Assembly: GCF_003201475.1 (NCBI RefSeq)
Contig: NZ_QJJK01000001.1
Location: 74,501-138,500, forward strand
DNA: 64,000 nucleotides
Direction: 5' to 3'
Origin: Chelatococcus asaccharovorans
Lineage (GTDB): Bacteria; Pseudomonadota; Alphaproteobacteria; Rhizobiales; Beijerinckiaceae
Below are positions 50,737 through 57,830 of the stretch, one piece after another; the first letter of the stretch is position 1, and every line of letters starts with the position of its first letter. Below the pieces are notes generated by a model. The model was not told where the DNA came from. It worked only from the letters and a program-made list of their open reading frames with translations, and ran no database searches. The position numbers were made by a program, and so were the translations under genes.

Positions 50737-50759
50737 GGTTTCTTCCCTGAGAAGGGGCA

Positions 50760-51815
50760 TCAAGCGATGCCGAGGATCGTTCTTGTCTCCGCCGGGCTCA
50801 GCGGGGTTCCTGCAAAATCGTCGAACACCTTGTCCGTCACGCGGATAATGTGATCGGTGATGAAGGCCGCCCCCTCGCGGGCGCCGTCCTCCTGGTCCTT
50901 GAGGCAGCATTCCCATTCGAGCGTCGCCCATCCCTCGAACCCGTACTGGGCGAATTTCGAGAAGATGGAGCGGAAATCGACCTGCCCGTCGCCGAGGGAG
51001 CGGAAGCGACCGGCACGGTCGATCCAGGACCGGTAGCCGCCGTACATGCCCTGGCGGCCGGTCGGGTTGAACTCCGCGTCCTTGACGTGGAACATGCCGA
51101 TCCGGTCGTGATAAATGTCTATGAAGTCGAGATATTTGAGCTGCTGCAGGACGAAGTGGCTGGGATCGTAGAGGAGACGGCAGCGCGGGTGCCCGCCGAC
51201 CCGGTCGAGCAGCACCTCGAAGCTGGTGCCGTCGTGCAGATCCTCGCTCGGGTGGAGCTCGAAGCACAGATCGACGCCGGCCTCGTCGCAGGCGTCGAGA
51301 ACGGGTCGCCAGCGCCGCGCCAATTCGTCGAAGGCCGCCTCCACCAGCCCCTCCGGGCGCTGGGGAAAGGGAAAGACATAGGGCCACAGAAACGAGCCCG
51401 AGAAGGTGCCCATGCTGGTCAGTCCGAGCCGGCGCGAGGCCCTGGCGGCCAGCTTGATCCGCTCCAGCGCCCATTCGCTGCGCGCCGCGGCATTGCCCCT
51501 CAGCGCCTCCGGTGTGAAGGCGTCGCACATGACATCATAGGCCGGGTGCACGGCGACGAGCTGGCCGAAGATATGCGTCGTCAGCTCACTGACGACGAGC
51601 CCGTGCCCGGCGAGCACGCCGGAAATTTCATCGCAATAGGTCTGGCTTTCGGCTGCGGTGCGAACGTCGAAGAGGCGCTCGTCCCATGCCGGAATCTGGA
51701 CCGCCCTGAAGCCCAGGCGGCTGGCCCACGCCGCGATGGTCTCAAGCTGGTCGAAGGGCGGCTGGGCGCCGCTGAACTGCGCTAAGTGGATACTCGGACC
51801 TTTGACGGTTTTCAT
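50760..51815 (-). CDS. Sugar phosphate isomerase/epimerase-like TIM-barrel protein
   Basis: A 351-aa AP-endonuclease-2 / xylose-isomerase-like barrel. Metal-binding positions appear in CFELHPSEDLHDG (Glu, His), RLLYDPSHFVLQ (Asp, His), MFHVKDAEF (His, Asp) and ATLEWECC (Glu). It is the first gene of the three-gene hydrolase operon and is divergent from the TetR regulator. The real substrate may not be a sugar. Confidence 0.87.
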   Translation of the reverse strand: MKTVKGPSIHLAQFSGAQPPFDQLETIAAWASRLGFRAVQIPAWDERLFDVRTAAESQTYCDEISGVLAGHGLVVSELTTHIFGQLVAVHPAYDVMCDAFTPEALRGNAAARSEWALERIKLAARASRRLGLTSMGTFSGSFLWPYVFPFPQRPEGLVEAAFDELARRWRPVLDACDEAGVDLCFELHPSEDLHDGTSFEVLLDRVGGHPRCRLLYDPSHFVLQQLKYLDFIDIYHDRIGMFHVKDAEFNPTGRQGMYGGYRSWIDRAGRFRSLGDGQVDFRSIFSKFAQYGFEGWATLEWECCLKDQEDGAREGAAFITDHIIRVTDKVFDDFAGTPLSPAETRTILGIA

Positions 51816-51829
51816 CGGCTCACCATTCT

Positions 51830-51847
51830 TTGTCGATCAATCAACAA
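51830..51847. promoter_or_regulatory. Candidate TetR operator in divergent promoter
   Basis: TTGT(C)GA and TC(A)ACAA arms around 4 bases form an 18-bp palindrome with one mismatch. It lies 15 bases before the epimerase-like gene start (leftward) and about 60 bases before the TetR start (rightward), so one dimer could control both. Confidence 0.4.
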
Positions 51848-51909
51848 TGCGAGCTTGCCCGCCCATGTCAAGCGTATTATTTGTCAATCGTTCTGGAATG
51901 GAGACGGGC

Positions 51910-52533
51910 ATGGCGGGACGGCCGAGAGAATTCGACAGGGGGGTTGCCCTCGAGCGCGCTCGCGACCTTTTTTGGGTGCGGGGCTATGAGGGAACCTCCA
52001 TGTCCGATCTCGTCGCCGCGCTCGGGATTGCGTCCGCACGGATCTATGCGGCTTTCGGCTCCAAGGAGGCGCTATTCCGCGAAGCCATTGCCCATTACGA
52101 GGCCGAGGAGGGAGGCTTCGCCGACCAGGCTCTCGGCGGTACGAAGGACGTGCGCACTGCCATCGAGGACATGTTTCGGAAGGCCATCAAGCTCTACACC
52201 GTGAAGCAGAGAGGGTGCATGGTCGTTTCGGCGGCGACCAACTGCGCGCCGGAGAACGCGGCGTTGGGTGCCTGGCTTGCAGATCATCGAAGAGCCCGGA
52301 CGCAATCACTCATTGACCGGTTGCGGCAGGCGAAGCAGGCGGGTGAGCTTCCGGCGAGCTTCGACGAAGTGGCCATCGGCGATTGCTGCGCCACGCTGCT
52401 TCATGGCCTTTCGGTGCAGGCGCGCGACGGGGTCAGCCGACGGCGGCTCGACGCGATGGTGAGTGTCTTCCTTCACGCGTTCGACGCCATGGCGGAAGGG
52501 AACGCGGAGCCGCCATCTCCAGGTAGGCGGTGA
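51910..52533 (+). CDS. TetR-family transcriptional regulator
   Basis: A 207-aa regulator with an N-terminal helix-turn-helix (GRPREFDRGVALERARDLFWVRGYEGTSMSDLVAALGIASARIYAAFGSKEALF) characteristic of TetR proteins and a C-terminal ligand domain (TNCAPENAALGAWLADHRRART). ATG 51910 is favoured by a nearby GGAG and by the fold; ATG 51898 is in frame. It is divergent from the three-gene hydrolase operon and probably represses it until a substrate is present. Confidence 0.9.
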   Translation: MAGRPREFDRGVALERARDLFWVRGYEGTSMSDLVAALGIASARIYAAFGSKEALFREAIAHYEAEEGGFADQALGGTKDVRTAIEDMFRKAIKLYTVKQRGCMVVSAATNCAPENAALGAWLADHRRARTQSLIDRLRQAKQAGELPASFDEVAIGDCCATLLHGLSVQARDGVSRRRLDAMVSVFLHAFDAMAEGNAEPPSPGRR

Positions 52534-52804
52534 CTTCGCGGGATACGCTCAATACGGACTAAAGTCGTGCTGCATTGCCCTGATGATTGGCGTCGACCTC
52601 CAAGGATGCGGAGATTGCGCCGTAGCCCGGCTGCTGGCGGGCAGCAACACTCACGGCCGGCCGGATCACCCAGGATGCGAGCGGTCAGGCCGGAAGAGAG
52701 CTTTGTCATCGGGCGCCGACGGCTGCGACGGCGCCCGGCTTTCCGGGTGGCGGCGACGAGCGGACGACGCTGCTTGCATATTAGCCGCCGCCACTCGGGG
52801 CGCG
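52534..52804. other. Gap with GC-rich hairpin, no supported gene
   Basis: Between the TetR gene and the barrel fragment I see no convincing gene. A perfect hairpin with GGGCGCC/GGCGCCC arms lies at 52711-52736. It has no T-run, so it is at best a weak terminator for the leftward fragment at 52805-53074. Confidence 0.35.
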
Positions 52805-53074
52805 TCAGAACTTCGCCGTCATGCCGGTCGCCGCGGCGTTCATCTTACGGCTGTTCGTGCTCACGCCGTGCAGCGTGCAGACATAGGGCGCCGAATCCGC
52901 CGGATTGCCGTATTGGTTCTGCCAGTAGCGGTAGGCGACCCACACATCCAGCGCATGAGAGCGCACCTCTCCGAACATGGCCTTGCCCGCGTGGAAGATC
53001 ATTCGGACCGGCTCCGCATTGACTTCGACCTGATACCCCTTGGATCCGGTGACATAGCCGGCAGCCCATTCCAC
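52805..53074 (-). pseudogene. C-terminal fragment resembling an outer-membrane beta-barrel protein
   Basis: An 89-codon frame shows alternating beta-strand patterns (VEWAAGYVTGSKGYQVEVN, SHALDVWVAYRYWQNQYG) and ends in a terminal Phe (MTAKF), typical of the last strands of an outer-membrane barrel. No signal peptide or N-terminal part can be found upstream. It is best read as a gene remnant. The family was not identified. Confidence 0.4.
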
Positions 53075-53314
53075 GGACCCTTGGGGCCGTAGATGTCCGC
53101 CCGGCCGCTGATCGAAAAATACCTCACGGACTCCGGTGTTTCTCGTTCTTCCTGATTTCAGCGATGGCGCGATGGTTCACCGAGCGCGTTGGACCTGTGA
53201 AGTATGCAAGAATGTCTTGGTCATTCGGCCAATCTGCTCGCGCTGCCGGGCGTGCTCGATTGGTCGATGGGCGTCTACAATCCCCGTGTCGACATCACCA
53301 AGGACACCACCACC

Positions 53315-53458
53315 CTCTATGCCTCTGACGCGCCGGCTGACGGCCGATTCCTGGACACCCAGAGCATCCGCAGCCTTCCGAAAGCTCCCGCACTCAGCGG
53401 CAGCGACGAAATACCTGAGATGCCGCAATTCGAAACGAATGTTTGCTCGCCGTGTCAC
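53315..53458 (-). pseudogene. Truncated LysR-type regulator (DNA-binding domain only)
   Basis: The first 48 codons from ATG 53458 read as a LysR helix-turn-helix (LRHLRYFVAAAECGSFRKAADALGVQESAVSRRVRGIE). The frame then continues 45 codons to 53177 with no LysR similarity and no effector domain. The join near 53314 looks like a deletion or insertion breakpoint. This is a remnant that marks a decayed segment between the TetR unit and the alcohol dehydrogenase. Confidence 0.6.
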
Positions 53459-53598
53459 AACTCCAATCCGCTGCCCAAATATTGGTAGCTGCGCTCGCGA
53501 TCAACAGGCACCGTTCGATGTGCACATATTGGTCGCTTCGAACGCCAATGCAGCGCGTTTCCAGGCGGCACGATCCGAAATCGAAGCATCTTGGTTTT

Positions 53599-54822
53599 TC
53601 ATATCGGATCGGCGAGGCAGACGCGGAAGATGCTCTCGGCTTGGCGAACCGTCATACGTCTGGGCGCAAAGCTCTCGATCACGGTGCCGTCCCCAATCTC
53701 CGCCTCGCGTAGGCGGGCGAGCCCTTCGGAACCGGCGTAGAGGCCAGGGACCGCCCGTTCGGCCATCTCGCGGAGGCGGTCGTGGGGAACTTGAGCTTCG
53801 GTCCAGGACAGGGGAAAGCCAATATCGATGTAAAGTTCTCTGAGCGCACGAACACTTGCCTGAATTGCTGCAGCCAGAGAGGCATCGCCCGGCAACCGGA
53901 CGCCAAGCGCCTCCGCGACCCGTATCGCCTTGTCGGGAAGCACTGTCAGGTTGAATGCCAGCACATGAGGCATGAGGACGCCGACGCCGAGCGTGTGGGG
54001 AAGATCCAGGAGGCTTTCCAGGGGCAGTGACAGGGTATGGGCATGCCCGAGGCGAGCATTGCCGCAGGCCATGTTGGCCATCGATGCCGCGACGATTGCT
54101 GCCGTTCGGGCGGCTTCTTCGGAAACGGCGCAGACGGAGGAGCGAAGGCCGCCGGCGAGCTGGCGGATGGCCTCCAGCGCCAGGCCGTCGGTGATCGGAG
54201 ACGAGGCGCCGCTCGTGAAGGCTTCGAGCGCATGCGTCAGAGCATCGACGCCCGTCGCCGCTGCCACCGACGGCGGAAGCGACGCGAGCACGGCGGGATC
54301 GAGGATCGCGACGTTGGGAAAACTGAGCGGCCCGCCGCAAACGAGCTTGTCGTGGTGGTCATCGTCCTTCACCACCGTCCATTGGGACACCTCCGAGCCC
54401 GATCCCGCCGTCGTCGGAACCATGATCATCGGCAGCGGCCTGTTCTTGAAGTTGGCGACGCCGCTGCACGCGCGCAGCGACGTTCCATTGGTGGCCACGA
54501 TAGCGATGCCCTTGCCCGCACACATGACGGACCCGCCGCCGATGCTGATGACGCCGTCGATGTTCTCGCGGCGCACCCGCTCGCCTTGCGCGTCGATCTG
54601 ACGGACACGCGCATCCACCTCGCAGTCCTCAAAGCGCAGGAGGTTCAGTCCGCTGGCTTCGAGCAGCGACAGGGCATCGGCATAATAGACTTGCCGGGAG
54701 ATGATCGGGTCCGACACCACGAGGACGCGCGTCATGCCGAGCTCGCCGGCCGCACGGCCGAGGACTTGCAGCGCGCCGGCGCCGGAAACCACTTTCGTGG
54801 GCATGAAGAAGACGGAGGTCAT
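53599..54822 (-). CDS. Iron-containing alcohol dehydrogenase
   Basis: A 407-aa type III (Fe-dependent) dehydrogenase. The nucleotide site is ISIGGGSVMCAGKG and VPTTAGSGSEVSQWTV. Metal ligands fit ILDPAVLASLPPSVAAATGVDALTHALEAF (Asp and His), NARLGHAHTLSLPLE and LDLPHTLGVGVLMPHV (His). Family members include alcohol dehydrogenases, lactaldehyde reductase and maleylacetate reductase; the sequence does not decide between them. The gene is flanked by decayed DNA on one side and repeats on the other. Confidence 0.9.
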   Translation of the reverse strand: MTSVFFMPTKVVSGAGALQVLGRAAGELGMTRVLVVSDPIISRQVYYADALSLLEASGLNLLRFEDCEVDARVRQIDAQGERVRRENIDGVISIGGGSVMCAGKGIAIVATNGTSLRACSGVANFKNRPLPMIMVPTTAGSGSEVSQWTVVKDDDHHDKLVCGGPLSFPNVAILDPAVLASLPPSVAAATGVDALTHALEAFTSGASSPITDGLALEAIRQLAGGLRSSVCAVSEEAARTAAIVAASMANMACGNARLGHAHTLSLPLESLLDLPHTLGVGVLMPHVLAFNLTVLPDKAIRVAEALGVRLPGDASLAAAIQASVRALRELYIDIGFPLSWTEAQVPHDRLREMAERAVPGLYAGSEGLARLREAEIGDGTVIESFAPRRMTVRQAESIFRVCLADPI

Positions 54823-54891
54823 GGACGAGTTCCTCGAATTGGGGGCACCGCGGCAGGCACGGTGGCAGAGGTCCGGCGCATCAGCGGGGGC

Positions 54892-55174
54892 CTAGGGTCA
54901 GGACCCATTCATCTGGTTGAAATGGTGTGAGGCCATTTGGCCGGATACAAGAAGCGGAGGTGAAGGAAGCCTTTCGGCTTTCGAGCCCTCCGCGACGCAG
55001 TTGCCGGCCAAATGGACCACATCCGAAGGACGCCGAAACGGCTGCGACCTGCGGCGTCGAGCCACTCGGCCGATGGAACCCCATCGACCTTCGCGTCTCT
55101 CCAGGAATCTCTTTTCGGCATCTCTTTGCCGTTTCAGGCGCCATTTCCATCAGATTAATGGGTCCTGACCCTAG
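54892..55174. mobile_element. 283-bp MITE-like element with CTAG-flanked inverted ends
   Basis: The ends are long inverted repeats: CTAGGGTCAGGACCCATT at the left and AATGGGTCCTGACCCTAG at the right, both beginning or ending with CTAG. The interior holds no gene for a transposase, only a weak internal inverted repeat around GGCCATTTGG and GGCCAAATGG. The CTAG at the right end is shared with the paired-hairpin repeat that follows, as if the element had inserted in that repeat's CTAG and duplicated it. It is probably mobilised by a transposase elsewhere. Confidence 0.65.
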
Positions 55175-55338
55175 TGGAGCGAATTTGACATGTGAGTCCC
55201 GCCTGACATGAGGCTCCAGATCAAATGTCAAATTCAAAAGCTCCACTAAACCATCAACTTGCTAGTGGTTCTCTTGACTTCGACATTGGCTCCAAGGCCC
55301 GTATCAGACGGATGCAAATGTCGACGACGAACCACTGG
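55172..55338. repeat. Paired-hairpin repeat, copy 1 (downstream of hyuB)
   Basis: Two long inverted repeats in tandem. Hairpin A has arms TAGTGGAGC (55172-55180) and GCTCCACTA (55240-55248) with inner ATTTGACAT / ATGTCAAAT. Hairpin B has CTAGTGGTT (55262-55270) and AACCACT (55330-55336) with inner CGACATT / AATGTCG. The same two-hairpin design occurs at 57661-57830. It lies 27 bases after the hyuB stop codon. Confidence 0.65.
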
Positions 55339-55364
55339 CCTCGCCGATGCACCGGATCGTTCAC

Positions 55365-57533
55365 TCAGTGGGTTTTCACGACGACCTGCGCATCGAGCGC
55401 AGTGCCGCAGCCGGGGCAGAAGTCCTCCCGCAGCATCACCAAGGGCTCGATATGCCTCGGGCGGACACGGACGTGCAGCTCCGCGAGGCGCTCTGAAGCC
55501 GGAGCCTCACGGGTGTGACAGTGATCGTGCCAATCACCTCCGACCCCCAGCTCGGTTCCGCAATGGAGGCAGACGTAGGCGCCGTCTCGAAGGGCCACAC
55601 CCTTCGAGACCGGTTCCGCGCCGGCCGGCAGCTCGACCTCGCTTGCGGCATCCCGGACCGGCCTGCCGATGCGCTGCCGACGCAGCTCCGCTCTCCGCCC
55701 GGCGGTCGCCTCCAGGTCGGCGACCTGGCCACCTTCCGCGAGCGCCACGCCGTACACGTCATAGGCGGCCGGTTCGGCAATGTAGCCGGACCGCAGGTCG
55801 CGTACCACGAGGGCCGGATCGCGCAGCAGGGGATCGCCATAACCGCCGCCGCCGGCAATGCGCTGCCAGAAGATGTCGCCGGCACGGATCGGGATGCCCT
55901 GGGCGCTCAGTTCGAGCAGCTCCTTCTTTTCGAACGCGATGTCTTCGAGGTGGCTGATGCCCCCGGCGCGCAGGGCCTGCATGATGTTGGTGTTGCGCAG
56001 AATCTGATGCTCGCTTCCGCCGCCGGGATAGCCGCCGCCGTATCCTTCCGCGGGTACCTGGGCGGTCGGCGCGAAAACCGTCTGGTGCGCATCCCGGCAA
56101 TCGTGAAGGGTCCAGGCGAAATCGAGCCCGAGGCCGCCGCGCTGGGCGCCCGGACCGCCGGTCTGGTAGTCGAGCCGGCGCCACAGATAGAGCACCGGGT
56201 ACATCAGTTCGTTCATCTCGACGTCCGGCAGCGTATGGCTCACCTGGCAGGTCATGCCGGAACAATCGAGCCCGTCGAGACGGGGCTGGGCGCCCGCGCC
56301 GTGGGCGCCTCCGTCCATGTTGAACAGCACGAAGAACGGTCCCTTCTCGCGTTCGCCGGCAGTGATGCCGCCAGTCCAGGAGTCCGGCCAGATGCCCTGC
56401 GTGCGTTCACGCAGCACCGGATCGTCGCTGCGCGACAGGACCATATTCATCAGCTTGACCACAAGGCGGACGACCCGCATGCCGGTTTCAATGTGGCCGT
56501 TGCTGATGGGCGATGGCGAGGTCGGATTCACGATCGTGTTCAACGGCGCCTTGATGGTGATGGGGCTGAAGACGCCGTGATTGAGGGGGGTGTCCCACGC
56601 AAGGATCGGGCTCAGCGCCGTCGCCACGGCGCCGACCGTGCTGCCCCAGGACGAGTTGACGAAGCCATCCGTCTGCGGGCTCGTTCCCGCGAAGTCCAGC
56701 GTCAGCCGGTCGCCGGCGATCGTCATCGCGCAGTGAATGCGATAGAGATCGTCCACGTGGCCGTTGTGCTCCTGCCATTCGTCCGCCTCGTAGACCCCAT
56801 CCGGCAGGCTGCGGATGCGGCTGCGGACCACATCTTCGGCCATGTCGAAGCCACGCTGCATGTAGCGGTCGAATTCATTCAGGCCAAATTCGTCCAGCGT
56901 CGCGCAGAGCCGCGCGGCGCCCACGTTGTTGGCCGCGACCAAACTGCGAATGTCGTTCCACAGTAGGACTGGAAGACGCACGTTGTTTGTAATCATCAGT
57001 CGCACGGAATCGACCGGGATGCCCCGCTCGAACACCTTCACGCCCGGCGGCATGCGCAGCGCCTCGGAGAAGCAGTCGTAAGCCGCGGGCGCGAACCCGC
57101 CAGGACCCATCCCGCCGACATCCATCAGGTGGGCCTGCGACTGGGCGAAGGCGACCGGCTTGCCCTCATAGAAGATCGGCGACACCACCGTCACATCTGG
57201 CGGATGCGTCGCGCCCGACGTATGCGGATCGTTGCTGATGTAGGCATCGCCCGGGTACATCTGCGAAAGAGGAACGGCTTCGAGCAGCTTCTTCACTGCC
57301 ACGCTGGCGGATCCGATATGAAGCTGGATATAGTCGGAATACGCGCACAGGCGCCCGGTGACGTCGAAAAGCGCGGTGTTGAAATCGCCCGCTTCGGTAA
57401 TGACCGGCGAGCCCGCCGTGCGCATCATCGCGATGCCCATTTCCGAAACGATGGTTTCGAGACGCATCCTCACAACTTCAACGGTGATCGGGTCGAAGTA
57501 TTCGGCTTCCTGTTTGGTGGCCAGATTGTGCAT
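55365..57533 (-). CDS. Hydantoinase B / oxoprolinase-like subunit with zinc-ribbon tail
   Basis: A 722-aa HyuB-type protein: FDPITVEVVRMRLETIVSEMGIAMMRTAGSPVITEAGDFNTALFD, DVGGMGPGGF, GTSPQTDGFVNSSWGS, GGGGYGDPL. The last 75 residues add two CxxC pairs, YVCLHCGTELG and DFCPGCGTALDA, and a HDHCHTREAP stretch. This is like the small zinc-binding gamma subunit of acetone carboxylases fused to the C-terminus. With HyuA upstream it should form an ATP-dependent amidohydrolase or ketone carboxylase. Confidence 0.9.
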   Translation of the reverse strand: MHNLATKQEAEYFDPITVEVVRMRLETIVSEMGIAMMRTAGSPVITEAGDFNTALFDVTGRLCAYSDYIQLHIGSASVAVKKLLEAVPLSQMYPGDAYISNDPHTSGATHPPDVTVVSPIFYEGKPVAFAQSQAHLMDVGGMGPGGFAPAAYDCFSEALRMPPGVKVFERGIPVDSVRLMITNNVRLPVLLWNDIRSLVAANNVGAARLCATLDEFGLNEFDRYMQRGFDMAEDVVRSRIRSLPDGVYEADEWQEHNGHVDDLYRIHCAMTIAGDRLTLDFAGTSPQTDGFVNSSWGSTVGAVATALSPILAWDTPLNHGVFSPITIKAPLNTIVNPTSPSPISNGHIETGMRVVRLVVKLMNMVLSRSDDPVLRERTQGIWPDSWTGGITAGEREKGPFFVLFNMDGGAHGAGAQPRLDGLDCSGMTCQVSHTLPDVEMNELMYPVLYLWRRLDYQTGGPGAQRGGLGLDFAWTLHDCRDAHQTVFAPTAQVPAEGYGGGYPGGGSEHQILRNTNIMQALRAGGISHLEDIAFEKKELLELSAQGIPIRAGDIFWQRIAGGGGYGDPLLRDPALVVRDLRSGYIAEPAAYDVYGVALAEGGQVADLEATAGRRAELRRQRIGRPVRDAASEVELPAGAEPVSKGVALRDGAYVCLHCGTELGVGGDWHDHCHTREAPASERLAELHVRVRPRHIEPLVMLREDFCPGCGTALDAQVVVKTH

Positions 57534-57555
57534 CTGAGATCTCCCTGGGTTCTGG

Positions 57556-57663
57556 AATTAGAGCATATCCGGTGAACTCCGGTTCCCCGGATATGCTCAA
57601 GGTCTTTGTTTTTACGCATTTTCTTCACGCGAACCGGTTCCCACTTCGCTCGAAAATGCTCTA
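57556..57663. repeat. Palindromic interspersed repeat, copy 1
   Basis: About 105 bp beginning AGAGCAT and ending ATGCTCT. It includes GAGCATATCCGG / CCGGATATGCTC as an internal palindrome and TTTGTTTTTACGCATTTTCTTCACGCGAACCGG-like middle parts, only partly quoted here. Elements of this look are scattered in Rhizobiales genomes. A worn second copy is at 59988-60073. It abuts the paired-hairpin repeat. Confidence 0.6.
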
Positions 57664-57830
57664 GTGGAATGAATTTGACATTCGGTACCCGCTCGACGTC
57701 GACCTCGAGACCGAATGTCAAACTCGGAAATTCCACTAGAATCATAAACATCCTAGTGGTTCTCCTGTTTCCAACATTTGCCCTCGGGGCCGATACAAGT
57801 GGGATGCAAATGTTGGAAACGAACCACTAG
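57661..57830. repeat. Paired-hairpin repeat, copy 2 (between hyuA and hyuB)
   Basis: Hairpin A has perfect 10-bp outer arms CTAGTGGAAT (57661-57670) and ATTCCACTAG (57730-57739) with inner 13-bp arms at 57674-57686 and 57710-57722. Hairpin B has outer arms CTAGTGGTTC (57753-57762) and GAACCACTAG (57821-57830) and inner arms TTTCCAACATTTG (57768-57780) and CAAATGTTGGAAA (57807-57819). The right arm of B supplies the TAG stop codon of hyuA. It differs from copy 1 mainly by compensating changes in the arms. Confidence 0.75.

Noticed and set aside
53204-53488. A 94-codon plus-strand frame opposite the LysR fragment
   Set aside because: Part of it looks protein-like, but it has no ribosome-binding site or family match and lies in a decayed segment. 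It was not listed as a gene.
54881-55246. A 121-codon frame across the MITE-like element
   Set aside because: It spans the inverted ends of the element and has no similarity to any protein family. It looks like chance coding within a repeat.
57470-57751. A 93-codon frame across the palindromic repeat before hyuB
   Set aside because: It is translated repeat sequence (KKMRKNKDLEHIRG-type peptides arise wherever this repeat occurs) and overlaps the hyuB start.
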